Positions 1-8,618 of a stretch of 64,000 nt of DNA are shown here, one piece after another; position 1 is the stretch's first letter, and every line of letters begins with the position of its first letter. Below the pieces are notes generated by a model. That model was not told the origin of the DNA, made no database searches, and worked only from the letters and a program-made list of their open reading frames with translations. This stretch comes from Hymenobacter properus (GTDB lineage: Bacteria > Bacteroidota > Bacteroidia > Cytophagales > Hymenobacteraceae): contig NZ_JADQDP010000001.1 in assembly GCF_015694735.1 (NCBI RefSeq), positions 744,001-808,000 on the forward strand, given 5' to 3'. The position numbers were made by a program, and so were the translations under genes.

Positions 1-43
1 TGAGGGCCTGGATGCGTTGCTGGATGGCAGGCGTATCGGGCAT
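1..43 (-). CDS. N-terminus of an unidentified protein, cut by the window edge
   Basis: An ATG on the minus strand opens a frame reading MPDTPAIQQRIQAL and runs off the start of the window. Nothing in 14 residues identifies the family. The terminator of the next minus-strand gene lies about 80 bases upstream, so this gene would need its own promoter in the gap. The call rests only on an open start codon in the right place; it may be spurious. Confidence 0.35.
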   Translation of the reverse strand, partial: MPDTPAIQQRIQAL

Positions 44-120
44 GGATGGGGCGCCGGAAGGCAAAAGGTCTGGTAAACTTCTGCTGCAAGCTACGGCAGC
101 ATCTCAAAACGGTTAGGCAA

Positions 121-150
121 TAAAAAAGGCCGCCTCAACGGGCGGCCTTT
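121..150 (-). terminator. Rho-independent terminator of the DUF4920 gene
   Basis: A 10-bp perfect stem (AAAGGCCGCC / GGCGGCCTTT) with a 6-base loop is followed on the minus strand by a T-run. It sits about 30 bases past the stop of the DUF4920 gene and would stop minus-strand transcription. Confidence 0.85.
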
Positions 151-178
151 CCAGCGGTTTCAAAGTCAGTGGCTAACC

Positions 179-787
179 TTAGTTCACCACGCGCACGCCA
201 TCGGCCAGGAAAGTGAGCTGCTGCTCGTCCTGCGTGATGGCGGCCACTTCCTGGTCCGACTTGCCGGCATCCTTAGCGTAGTGCTGCAGTTCGGCTTTGG
301 GCACAGTGCTGCGGTAAGCCCAGCCACTCACCACCACGTCGTGGCCGCTCAGGTCCTTGGGCACGAAAAACGCGTAATCCTTGAAGCGCACGCGCATTTC
401 CTTACCGTCGGCCGTAGGCAGGGTCATCCAGCAGCCTTTGGCCTGGCACACGGCCGAGGCTTTGCCGGTCAGCTTCACCTGGGCCGAGTCGCGGGTGCCG
501 AGGGCGGTGGGCAGGGCCGTCATGGGCAGGGCGCCGTCGGGCGAGATGGCCGCGCCGTATGTCTGGCCGGGTGTGGCGGGCGCAATGCTGGTGCTGGGGT
601 GGCCTTCGCCTTCTTCGCCGGCTTCCTCGTCCTCGTTGGCGCCCTTGGGCACGTCGGCGTTGTGGCCGTTCACTTCCTCCTGTCCTTGGGGCACGGGCAG
701 CACCGGGTTGATGGGCGCCGAGGGGAACAAGCGGAAGTACGCCAGTATCAGCACGAGGACGACGGCGAAGGATATCAGAAATTTCAT
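179..787 (-). CDS. DUF4920 domain-containing protein, secreted or membrane-anchored
   Basis: The start is placed at the ATG opening MKFLISFAVVLVLIL, a hydrophobic N-terminal segment acting as signal peptide or anchor; the open frame extends 18 residues further without a credible leader. About 50 residues of low-complexity Pro/Glu/Gly sequence follow. The C-terminal ~130 residues carry the DUF4920 signature, with the Cys-containing VCQAKGCWMTL motif and a later VVVSGWAYRSTVP strand. The two close cysteines suggest metal binding or a disulfide, but the family has no established activity. The protein is 202 aa and probably periplasmic. A terminator follows directly. Family assignment is strong; function is unknown. 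Confidence 0.85.
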   Translation of the reverse strand: MKFLISFAVVLVLILAYFRLFPSAPINPVLPVPQGQEEVNGHNADVPKGANEDEEAGEEGEGHPSTSIAPATPGQTYGAAISPDGALPMTALPTALGTRDSAQVKLTGKASAVCQAKGCWMTLPTADGKEMRVRFKDYAFFVPKDLSGHDVVVSGWAYRSTVPKAELQHYAKDAGKSDQEVAAITQDEQQLTFLADGVRVVN

Positions 788-844
788 AGACTTATGAAGG
801 TGAGGTTTTAAAACTAGCAGCACGCGGCATTGACGCCGCACGCC

Positions 845-1465
845 TTATTGGTTGATGACGACGGCCTTGCGCAGCTTGCGGGCGTAGGTGATGCGGCGCT
901 CGGCGCCGCCCGCGCCCGTGTAGTCGAAGCCCACGGCGGTGGGGTCTTCGCGCAGGGCGGCCCAGGTGTTGGTGTCCATTTCGGCGGGCTGCTCGGCGCC
1001 GGCCGGCACAGCGGGCTGCATAAAGTGGGCGTCGGCAAAAAAGGCATTCATACCCTGCAGGATGGCAATTTCCTGGTCGCGCACGCTCGACGCCTGCGGG
1101 TCGCTGAGGGCCTTTTCGCTCAGCAGGGCACGGGCCGGAATCACCTCGTGGCGCAGGGTGTCGCCCTTGCTGCTGGTCACGATGAGGTGGGCCTGGGCCG
1201 TGAGCACCCGCGGGCCACGCAGCTGCAGGATGAAGTTATCCTGGGTGTTGGGGTCCGAAAATGTATGCGTCGTGCTCACGGTGTTCAGCACGGTTTTGCT
1301 GCCCACCCGCACCCGGGAGCCGGCGGCCGGCGGGGTGTAGGTGGTGCGCGGGTCCACGCTGGAAGTGCTCACTTCGCGCTCCGTGCTCACGCACGAGGCC
1401 AATTGCACGGCCAAGCCGGCGGCCAGCACCCAACCAGCGGTTCGTTTGAATGGTAGTGTTTTCAT
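845..1465 (-). CDS. Putative lipoprotein of unknown function
   Basis: This 206-aa protein starts MKTLPFKRTAGWVLAAGL and has a lipobox ending LASC at about residue 25, so it is probably a lipid-anchored envelope protein. The mature part shows regular strands (a VRVGSKTVLNTV stretch, then LRGPRVLTAQAHLIV) and no catalytic motif I recognise. The upstream extension of the frame is rejected because it would bury the signal sequence. It lies 57 bases upstream of the DUF4920 gene on the same strand and may be co-transcribed with it. I do not recognise the family. Confidence 0.7.
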   Translation of the reverse strand: MKTLPFKRTAGWVLAAGLAVQLASCVSTEREVSTSSVDPRTTYTPPAAGSRVRVGSKTVLNTVSTTHTFSDPNTQDNFILQLRGPRVLTAQAHLIVTSSKGDTLRHEVIPARALLSEKALSDPQASSVRDQEIAILQGMNAFFADAHFMQPAVPAGAEQPAEMDTNTWAALREDPTAVGFDYTGAGGAERRITYARKLRKAVVINQ

Positions 1466-1616
1466 GAAAGATGCCCGGCGCGGGATGTGGCCGGGCGCAC
1501 GAAGGTAAGGTATGTGAGGGAGGCCGCAGCCATCTGCCACGGCAGGAAAGGCCTTGCGGCGTCGGGATTTTTACGAAAAACTTAAATCGTTGGGTTTGTA
1601 CCCCGCTAAGCACATA

Positions 1617-2387
1617 TCAGAATAAACCGATTTCCAGGCCCAGCGCCCAACGAGGCAGCTCGGGCCAGGCCGCAAAGGCCGGGCCAAAAGCCGACGTGAG
1701 GCGGTAGCGGCCCACCAGGGCGTAGCGGTCGAAGCCCAGACGGGCGCCCGCGCTGCCCGACCAGCGCCGCAGGTACGGCAAGCCCCGCTCCGTGGTTTCG
1801 ACTGAGCCGATGCCGGGCGCGGGCTCGTCTTCGGTGCTGTGGGCCGTGGCGGCTACCCAGCCACCGCCGGCCAGCAAGTCAAGGTAGCTGCCCACGGAGT
1901 TGCCGCGCCGGCCAGCGTTCAGCCGGAGGCTGATTTCCGAATACAGCTGGTGCAGACTCAGGCCTTCCTCGCGGTGCTGAGTGGCATTGGGCACCACCTT
2001 ATGGTCGGTTTGGGCCAAATCGAAATGCTGGAAGGCATAGCCCAAATCCAGGTTCAGCGCCACCAGCTGGCTGAACCGCACCTTGAAGCGCCCCCCGCCC
2101 CGCAGCTCCGCCGAGGCCAGGCCCGAACTCAGCTCGGCGCCGCGGCCGGCCGGGCCGGCCAGCACCGCATAGCCTAAATAGGCGTGCCCAAAGTAGCGGC
2201 GGTTGGGCCCGAAGGTGGTTTTGATGGTGTCGTCGGCCACGTTGGCCTGCACCAGCACCTGCTGGGCCCGCGCTTGCGGCAGGCTGGCCAGCGCCAGGGC
2301 CGCCACGGCTAGCAGGCGGCGCCCCTGGTCTCTGGGAGCTTTTTGCAAAACCTGGCTCCAAATCCGTTGCAAGGAGTTCCTCTTCAT
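1617..2387 (-). CDS. Predicted outer-membrane or secreted beta-rich protein
   Basis: The 256-aa product has an N-terminal signal region with a long n-region (MKRNSLQRIWSQVLQKAPRD), a hydrophobic core LLAVAALALASL and an AQA-type cleavage site near residue 41. The rest alternates short polar and aromatic strands (FGHAYLGYAVLAG, FKVRFSQLVALNLDLGYAF, LSLHQLYSEISLRLN) and ends in a strand closing with Phe (LGLEIGLF), typical of an outer-membrane barrel. Its start codon overlaps the stop of the upstream subtilase gene by 4 bases (ATGA), so the two are translationally coupled. No specific family was recognised; the barrel call is inferred from strand pattern and terminal Phe. Confidence 0.75.
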   Translation of the reverse strand: MKRNSLQRIWSQVLQKAPRDQGRRLLAVAALALASLPQARAQQVLVQANVADDTIKTTFGPNRRYFGHAYLGYAVLAGPAGRGAELSSGLASAELRGGGRFKVRFSQLVALNLDLGYAFQHFDLAQTDHKVVPNATQHREEGLSLHQLYSEISLRLNAGRRGNSVGSYLDLLAGGGWVAATAHSTEDEPAPGIGSVETTERGLPYLRRWSGSAGARLGFDRYALVGRYRLTSAFGPAFAAWPELPRWALGLEIGLF

Positions 2388-4210
2388 TCCGAATACGTGC
2401 CGGTATAGCCTTTAAAATGCACGCGCAACACATCACCGCCGCGCAACAACCGGCGCGGCACCTGCACGACCAGGCGCTGCGTCACGGCCCGGGTTTCGTA
2501 GCGGCGCAGCACGCCCCGCCGGTCGGCCAGGTTCCAGTAGAGGTAGGCCGGGTAGTTGGGCTCGGGCAGGGGGTTGAGCGGGGCGCTGCCGGGCGCCACG
2601 GGCTGCTCGTGGCCTACACGCGGCACCGAATTGTCATTGGTTGGTTTGCCCTCGGCTGGCGGCGTGAGGCTGGGCAGCACGGCGCCGCTCTGCTCGGCCA
2701 CCAGGGGCAGCATTTCGGCCGGCCGCAGGGCCGCTTCAGGGCGAATTACCACGGCCACTAGGCTGTCGTGGGGCACAAAATCGAAGGTTGGGGTCGAAAC
2801 CGGCGCCGCTGCCGACACTGCAAAATGCGCCAGCCGCGGCCGGCCAAACCCGTGGGCATAATCAAAATAAGGGTACAGCTCGGCCGATTTTTCCAAGGCG
2901 CGAAACACCTGCATGGCCGTGAGCTGCCGGTTTTTCTGCCACAGGCAGGCCGCGAAGCCCGCCACCAGTGGCGACGAAAACGAGGTCCCCTCCAGCCGTT
3001 CGTAGTCATCGGTGGTAGTGGTGAGCACGATGCCGAAGGCGGCCAGGTTGGGCTTGGGCCGGCGGTCGGCGGTGGGGCCGTAGGAGCTGAAATCGACGTG
3101 CAGGCCGGTTTCGGGGTCGAGGCCGCCCACTGCCAGAGCCGAGTCGGCGTCGGCCGGCGTGCCGATGCGCACCCAGTCGTCGTCGCCGTCGTTGCCGGCG
3201 GCGCTCACCACCAGCAGGCCCTTGCGGGCGGCCAGATTGGCGGCGCGGGCAATCAGGCTGCGGCGGCCGTCCATCTGCTCGGGGAAGTAGCGTTGCTCTG
3301 TGTAGGCCAGCGAAGAATTGATGATGTCGGCCCCCAGCCGGTCGGCCCACTCCACGGCGGCCAGCCAGGCTTCTTCCTCGGCGTACCGCTCGCGGTGCAG
3401 CTGCTCGGTGCGGGCCAGCAGGTATTCGGCGGCGGGGGCCAGGCCCAGGGCCGGCCCCGGCTCGCCGGACGGGCCGGGCAGGCGGCCAGTGAGGCAGCCC
3501 AGCACCTCGGTGCCGTGGCTGCCGCCCACAAACACGTTGTCGGTGCCCCGCAGAAAGTCGTGGGCAGCCACAATGCGCTTGCTGGCCATCAGCTCCTGGA
3601 AAGCCGGATGCGTGGGCACGCCGCGAAAGCCCACGTCAAACACAGCAATGCGCATCCCCTGCCCTTCCAGGCCGGCGGCGCGCAGCGCGGGGCCGTCGAG
3701 GTGGGCCGTCTGCCGGCGCGCCAGCAAAAAGTCGTTCGACGTTAGTGGCTTGTGCGGCGGAGGAGTCATTTGCTGCGCCTTGCCCTTCGGTGCGTGTGCA
3801 GCCACTTGCACCGGCTGATAGGGCCACGCTTCTACGGCACGCACGCCCGGGAGGCGGCGCAGCGCGGCGGCTTGGGTGCTGGTGGCCCGGCACGCCACGG
3901 CGTTAAACCAGCGGCTCTCCAGTGTGAGGGTATCAACCCGCGCCCGAACGGCCGCCACATAATCGGCCCGCACGGGCAAATCAGAAGCTTCGTAGGCGGG
4001 CAGATGCTGGCGCCGGCGGCGGGCCCGGGCCTCGGGCGAGAAGTACTGCTTGGGGTTGAACCGAACACCGTCCTTATCGCGGAAGGTCACCCAGTAGCGT
4101 TCCGGCAGCTCGGGCTGAGGGACTTGTGCCCCAGCCGGACGTAGCAGCGCCAGCCCCACCAGCCCGCCCAAAGCCCAATGCGCCCCCGCTTTTATCAACC
4201 GTTTGCTCAC
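2384..4210 (-). CDS. S8 family (subtilisin-like) serine peptidase
   Basis: This is a 608-aa secreted protease. A signal peptide ends near residue 28 (LRPAGAQ). A propeptide-like region starts with YWVTFRDKDG, common in Bacteroidota subtilases. The catalytic triad is visible: Asp192 in IAVFDVGF, His232 in GGSHGTEV and Ser410 in GTSFSSPLVAG, with the oxyanion Asn in SAAGNDGDDD. About 150 residues after the Ser form a beta-rich tail. It shares an ATGA overlap with the downstream barrel-like gene and starts 7 bases below the M28 peptidase gene, suggesting an operon of secreted proteins. Activity is well supported; the substrate is unknown. Confidence 0.93.
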   Translation of the reverse strand: MSKRLIKAGAHWALGGLVGLALLRPAGAQVPQPELPERYWVTFRDKDGVRFNPKQYFSPEARARRRRQHLPAYEASDLPVRADYVAAVRARVDTLTLESRWFNAVACRATSTQAAALRRLPGVRAVEAWPYQPVQVAAHAPKGKAQQMTPPPHKPLTSNDFLLARRQTAHLDGPALRAAGLEGQGMRIAVFDVGFRGVPTHPAFQELMASKRIVAAHDFLRGTDNVFVGGSHGTEVLGCLTGRLPGPSGEPGPALGLAPAAEYLLARTEQLHRERYAEEEAWLAAVEWADRLGADIINSSLAYTEQRYFPEQMDGRRSLIARAANLAARKGLLVVSAAGNDGDDDWVRIGTPADADSALAVGGLDPETGLHVDFSSYGPTADRRPKPNLAAFGIVLTTTTDDYERLEGTSFSSPLVAGFAACLWQKNRQLTAMQVFRALEKSAELYPYFDYAHGFGRPRLAHFAVSAAAPVSTPTFDFVPHDSLVAVVIRPEAALRPAEMLPLVAEQSGAVLPSLTPPAEGKPTNDNSVPRVGHEQPVAPGSAPLNPLPEPNYPAYLYWNLADRRGVLRRYETRAVTQRLVVQVPRRLLRGGDVLRVHFKGYTGTYSE

Positions 4211-4216
4211 AACGTC

Positions 4217-5659
4217 TTACAATCCGTACTTGCTCAACAAGTAAATCAGCGCGGCCATGCTGGCACCGCCCAGTTCCAGTTCGCGGCGGTTCACCTTGTC
4301 GAAGGTATCAGCCGCCGTGTGGTGGATGTCGAAGTAGCGCTGCGAGTCGCACTTGTAGCCAATCAAAGCCTTGGGGTGCACGGCTTCTTTGAGGGGGCCA
4401 ATGTCGGTGCCGCCGTGGCCGGCCGTGATTTCGTCGGCGTGGTAGGGCCGGAACAGCGGCGCCCATTTGGCCACTTTGGCCAACGTGGCCGCGTCGGCCT
4501 CCAGGGTGAAGCCGCGGGGCGTAAACCCGCCCCCGTCTGATTCAATGGCGGCCACGTGGGTTTCCTTGTTCTCAGCCGCCAGGCGAGCGTACTCGGTGCC
4601 GCCGCGGGCCCCGTTTTCCTCGTTCATAAACAGCACGGCGCGCAGGGTGCGCTCGGGCCGGAAGCCGGTGGCGCGCAGCAGGCGCAGGGCTTCCATGCTT
4701 TGCACGCAGCCGGTGCCGTCGTCGTGGGCGCCCTGGGCCAGGTCCCAGGAATCGAGGTGGCCGCCCACGGTGATGATTTCATTGGGGTATTTGCTGCCCC
4801 GGATTTCGCCCACCACGTTGTAGCTTTTCTCGTCGGGCAGGGTCACGCACTCCAGTTCCAGCTCGAATTGCAGGTCGGGGTTGGCCTTGAGCAGCTGGCT
4901 GAGCTGGTCGGCCGCGTTGGTGCTGAGGGCGGCGCCGGGGATGGTGGCGGGCCGCATGGTGCCGGTGTGGGGGTTGTCGTCGCGGGCGCTGGTCATGGAA
5001 CGCACTAGGGCGGCCACGGCGCCGCGCTTGGCCGCTTCGGCCGCCCCCAGGGCGCGCTGCTCCACGGCCCCACCATAGGCCGCGCCGGGCTCGATGAGGG
5101 CATCGTTGAACGGCCGGTTAAAAAACACAAATTTGCCTTTCACGGCGGCATCGGGCAGGTTTTTCAGCTCGTCGAAGCTGTGCACTTCCACTACACCGGC
5201 CTTGAGCTTGCCACCGGTGCCCACCGAGCCACCCAGCGCGCACACCGGCACCTTGATGCCCTTGTCTTTATTGCCCACAATCTCGCCGCGCTCCTTGCTG
5301 CCGCGCACCCAGTGTGGCACCATCACCTCCTGCAGATAGACGCGGTCGAACTTCGCTTTTTCCATGGTGGCTTTGCCCCATTCCACCGCCATTTGGGCCT
5401 GCGGCGAGCCCGAAAGCCGGGCCCCGATGTTGCCGGTGAGGTAGCGCAGGTTGTCGTAGCTCTCGCCGCGCAGCAGGGCTTCGTCGAAGATTTTGCGCAG
5501 GGCCACGGAATCGGAAACGGGTGCGGCGGCCGCTTGAGGTGCAGCGGCGGGCGCGGCGGTAGAGGCTTTGGTTTTGGCTTTTTTACGAACCTGGGCCTGG
5601 CCAGGAGCCGCGGCCAGCAGCAGGCCGGTGGCAAGCAGAAGGGATAAGGATGGGCGCAT
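4217..5659 (-). CDS. M28 family metallopeptidase (aminopeptidase-like), secreted
   Basis: The 480-aa protein opens with MRPSLSLLLATGLLLAAAPG and an AQA cleavage site; a GTG two codons upstream is the alternative start. The C-terminal half is an M28 zinc peptidase domain with GGHLDSWD (metal-binding His and Asp), AHDDGTG (bridging Asp), MNEENGARGG (catalytic Glu pair) and a late GGTDIGPL. The middle holds a PA-like insert (LPDAAVKGKFVFFNRPF). This layout matches Q-type carboxypeptidase/aminopeptidase members of M28. It is the first gene of the run with the subtilase and barrel-like genes, with a 6-base gap, so the three may act together in extracellular protein digestion (inference). Confidence 0.93.
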   Translation of the reverse strand: MRPSLSLLLATGLLLAAAPGQAQVRKKAKTKASTAAPAAAPQAAAAPVSDSVALRKIFDEALLRGESYDNLRYLTGNIGARLSGSPQAQMAVEWGKATMEKAKFDRVYLQEVMVPHWVRGSKERGEIVGNKDKGIKVPVCALGGSVGTGGKLKAGVVEVHSFDELKNLPDAAVKGKFVFFNRPFNDALIEPGAAYGGAVEQRALGAAEAAKRGAVAALVRSMTSARDDNPHTGTMRPATIPGAALSTNAADQLSQLLKANPDLQFELELECVTLPDEKSYNVVGEIRGSKYPNEIITVGGHLDSWDLAQGAHDDGTGCVQSMEALRLLRATGFRPERTLRAVLFMNEENGARGGTEYARLAAENKETHVAAIESDGGGFTPRGFTLEADAATLAKVAKWAPLFRPYHADEITAGHGGTDIGPLKEAVHPKALIGYKCDSQRYFDIHHTAADTFDKVNRRELELGGASMAALIYLLSKYGL

Positions 5660-5704
5660 AACCACGAAGAACGCAACTTTTACCGGAACCCGCCGCGCCC
5701 GGCC

Positions 5705-6949
5705 TCAATCGGCGGCCCGCCACAGGCCCCGCTCGCGCAACATGCGGGCCACCGCCGATTCGGGGTTGAGCAGGGTCAGCAGTTCGGCCCACTCAATGGT
5801 CATGGAGTTGGTGCCGTCGACGTAGCCGCCGATTTCGTAGTCGCCGTATTGAAACACCAAACCCTTCTCTTCCAGCCCAAATCCGCTCTCGGGCAGGGGT
5901 GCAAAGGTCACGCCGGGGTAGTCGGCCGTTTGTCGCAGGGCGTCGGCCGGGAAGTCCTGCTCCGTGGCCAGGTGCCGCGTGAGCAGGTGGCACAGCACCC
6001 GCTCAGCCCCCGGCCGCAGCAAGTCGGAAATGGTTAGAAATTCGCCTGCCTTCAGGTCGTACACCTGCCACTCGATGCGGTGGCCGCCGTGCGCGCCGCC
6101 GCTTTAGTAATAGCTGGCACTGTTCCAGCTCAGCAGGCCGTGGTCATTGAAACTGACGTTCAGCCACTCGGAATCTTCCAGCGCAACCGGCGAGGTATAC
6201 TCCCGGTCGGGGTCGGGCTCGCCCACCATTTCATGCATGGCGGCCATCGTTCGGGCCAGCCGCTCGGCTGGTGGCGGGCATTGCAACGCCGCCAGGGCCG
6301 GGCGTAAGCTGTCGGGGCCGATGAAATGCAGTTAGTGGCGGCTCAGGGTGGCTTGCGCCTCGCAATCGGCTTTCGGGCTGGCTTTGGCACCCACGCAGCG
6401 GGCTTTCCACTCCGGAAACCGCAAGAATAAACTGTCGATTTTTATTACCTCCTCCCCTACTATCTCATAAGGCACGGCGGTCAGTTGGCCGTTGGCGTCG
6501 CGGTAGTCTTCGCGGAGCTCAAAGGGCAGCTTGGTCCCGGAAAGGCCCGTCCAGGTGCCGCGCAGCACTGGCCCCGGCGGCCCCTCGGCCTGCCAATGCC
6601 CCAGGCGGGTGGCCGAAGCAGTGGTGTCAGCTTCTAGTAATTGAAGAGGACGCCGCATGCTCACTACCTGCCAGTTGCTCAGTACATGCACCTGAGTTGG
6701 ATTACCGTCGAACCGGCAGATGCCTGTGCACATAAGCGGCGCATTGTCCTGGGACTCGTCCCGGTCGATGGACAGCTCGACGGTGATGCGCTGGCCGCCC
6801 AGGGTGCCGCGGTAGCGGTGGCTGCCCATAAAAAGCTGCGGCCCGGCGCTGGGGGCACCGGGCCGTTGGGCCTCAAGAGTGTGCAGGGGAACGCCGGCCA
6901 GGGCGGCCAACAGCAGCCAAAATAAGGACTGGGGTCGAAGCGCGGCCAC
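5705..6949 (-). pseudogene. RsiV-like DUF3298 protein gene interrupted by two in-frame TAA codons
   Basis: One uninterrupted frame of 415 codons starts at GTG (MAALRPQSLFWLLLAALAG, a signal peptide) and ends in a clear DUF3298/RsiV C-terminal domain (GGAHGGH, then GLVFQYGDYEIGGYVDGTNSM). The first third resembles the beta domain that precedes DUF3298 in Bacteroidota (YRGTLGGQRITVELSI, RGTWTGLSGTKLPFEL). Codon 206 (6332-6334) and codon 282 (6104-6106) are both TAA, but frame and domain sequence continue through each with no indel. The second stop falls just before GGAH, in the stretch NSASYY-stop-SGGAHGG; relatives usually have Tyr/Thr there, so TAC-to-TAA is plausible. The product as written would be a 205-aa N-terminal piece. 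It starts 5 bases after the histidine phosphatase stop. A recent pseudogene is the likeliest reading. Confidence 0.8.
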
Positions 6950-6954
6950 GCAGC

Positions 6955-7629
6955 TTAGTTCTGCGGTGCGGGCGCTGGCGCTGGTGCCGGCGTGGGTGCC
7001 GGTGCTGGCGCCGGTGCGGATGCTGGCGTTACCATAGCAGTTTTGGTTTTGACCTTGGTTTTCACCTTGCGCTCGGCGCCGTAGCCGCGCGTTTCCACGA
7101 TGGGCTGCATGCCCTCGGCTGTGCGCACGGTGAAGAGGTACTCATATTCGTTCTCGCCGATTTCTTCGACGGGCGGAATGGCGCCAAAATCGTCAATCAG
7201 CGACAAAATCGTGTTGGAGTGGCCCACCACGACCACCGACTTGCCGGCGTACTCCTTCAGCACCCGGTCTGCTAGGTCGCGCCCGCGGCGGGCATCGTAC
7301 ACCTGCGGCTCCAGCTTGAGGGCGCTAGCCAGGGGCTCCAGGGTGGCGCGGGTGCGCTTGGTGTCAGTGGTGAAAAGGGCCGCGGGGTGGCGCTTTTCCA
7401 GCGTCTGGCGCAGGGCCTGGGCCCGGGCCTGCCCCAGGGCCGACAGGGTGGGGTCGGCGGCGTCGGAGGTAGAATCTTTTTCGGCGTGGCGCACGATGTA
7501 AACCGTGGTCACGACGGGCTTGGCTTTGTCTTTGGTTACCGTTTTGGTTTGGGCCTGGGCCGAACCCGTGGCCAAACCGGCGAAAGCGGCCAGCAGCGCG
7601 AAAAAGCGAAAGGGAAAACGTACCATCAT
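6955..7629 (-). CDS. Histidine phosphatase superfamily protein (phosphoglycerate mutase-like), exported
   Basis: The start is put at MMVRFPFRFFALLAAFAG, giving a 224-aa protein with a signal peptide ending GSAQAQ; the longer open frame is rejected. The phosphatase core begins TVYIVRHAEKD (the RHG-type phospho-acceptor His) and later has the second catalytic His in VVVVGHSNTI. It is a short, SixA-like version. The C-terminus is a tail of repeated Ala-Pro pairs of about 25 residues, which may span peptidoglycan or act as a linker. It is followed after 5 bases by the broken DUF3298 gene. It is probably a periplasmic phosphatase; the substrate cannot be told. Confidence 0.88.
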   Translation of the reverse strand: MMVRFPFRFFALLAAFAGLATGSAQAQTKTVTKDKAKPVVTTVYIVRHAEKDSTSDAADPTLSALGQARAQALRQTLEKRHPAALFTTDTKRTRATLEPLASALKLEPQVYDARRGRDLADRVLKEYAGKSVVVVGHSNTILSLIDDFGAIPPVEEIGENEYEYLFTVRTAEGMQPIVETRGYGAERKVKTKVKTKTAMVTPASAPAPAPAPTPAPAPAPAPQN

Positions 7630-7769
7630 AACTGAACTATAGAACGGGAAGAGTTGCTCAAGCAAATTACACCACAAACGCGGAACCGGCACCCGAGTTA
7701 CCTTCATGCAGCCTTCAGCCGGGCTTGCCGTATGTTGCAGCACCAACCACTGCTTACCACCCCCGTCCC

Positions 7770-8450
7770 ATGCACGTTCTGCTCATCGAAGACGAAAAAA
7801 GCCTGCACCAGGAAATGCGCCAGTTTTTGCTGCAAGCCCAATACCTGGTCGACTCGGCCTACACGTACGCCGAAGCCTCGGAAAAACTGTACGTGAGCAG
7901 CTACGATTTCGTGCTGCTGGATTTGGGCCTGCCCGGCGGCGACGGCCTGGATTTACTGAAGGAAGCCCGCCTCAACGAAAACCAGGAGGCCTCCTTCATC
8001 ATCCTCACCGCCCGCGGCGCCCTCGACGACCGGATTCGCGGCCTCGACCTCGGGGCCGACGACTACCTGCCCAAGCCCTTCTCGCTGCTGGAACTCACCA
8101 GCCGGATGCAGGCCATCACGCGGCGCAAGTTCAACCTAAAGCGCCCCGAAATCAGCTTCGGCCAGGGCTTTAGCATGGACCCCAACGCCCGCATTGTGCG
8201 CCACGGCAGCCAGGAAGTGCCCCTCACCAAAAAAGAATTCGACCTGCTGCACTACCTGCTGCTGCACCGCGGCCGGGTGCTCACGCGCCTGCAGCTGGGC
8301 GAGCACCTGTGGGGCAACGTGCTGGAAGACGATTCAGACTCCAACTACATCGACGTGCACATCAAGAACGTGCGCAAGAAGCTGGCCCAGTTCGGCTCGG
8401 CCGATTTCCTGGAAACGGTGCGCGGCATCGGCTACCGGGCAGCGGAATAG
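7770..8450 (+). CDS. OmpR-family response regulator
   Basis: The 226-aa protein begins MHVLLIEDEKS. The receiver domain (1-~120) has the acidic pair ED, phospho-acceptor Asp51 in VLLDLGLPGG, the conserved Thr in ILTARG and Lys in LPKPF. The C-terminal winged helix (~130-226) has the usual VPLTKKEFDLLHYLL start and the GIGYR end. The start follows the family length; the frame extends 15 codons further upstream without support. It is followed by its probable partner kinase, but a 118-bp hairpin separates them. It shares a divergent intergenic region of about 140 bases with the histidine phosphatase gene. Confidence 0.95.
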   Translation: MHVLLIEDEKSLHQEMRQFLLQAQYLVDSAYTYAEASEKLYVSSYDFVLLDLGLPGGDGLDLLKEARLNENQEASFIILTARGALDDRIRGLDLGADDYLPKPFSLLELTSRMQAITRRKFNLKRPEISFGQGFSMDPNARIVRHGSQEVPLTKKEFDLLHYLLLHRGRVLTRLQLGEHLWGNVLEDDSDSNYIDVHIKNVRKKLAQFGSADFLETVRGIGYRAAE

Positions 8451-8472
8451 CTTGGTGCTGAGAAGTTTTGCA

Positions 8473-8590
8473 GGTCGTCTGTCATCCTGAGCGGAGCGAA
8501 GGACCTTATCGCGGCTGAACAGCTTGCAGTAATTAATTACAGCAGCAAACGTGATAAGGTCCTTCGCTCCGCTCAGGATGACAGACGACC
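8473..8590. repeat. Long inverted repeat, GGACCTT flavour, between response regulator and kinase
   Basis: Two 38-bp arms (8473-8510 and 8553-8590) are perfect inverted copies around a 42-base AT-rich centre. The core reads GTCATCCTGAGCGGAGCGAA then GGACCTT. The same core recurs at 26.2, 27.5, 50.0 and 59.9 kb. In RNA it would form one very stable hairpin between the two cistrons. Confidence 0.9.
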
Positions 8591-8618
8591 TTTGCACTTC
8601 ATTCAACTTCCATCCCCT

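Noticed and set aside
5705..6949. Stop-codon reassignment of TAA
   Set aside because: Many other genes in the window end normally at TAA (for example DUF4920, surE-side and M61 genes), so TAA is a working stop codon.
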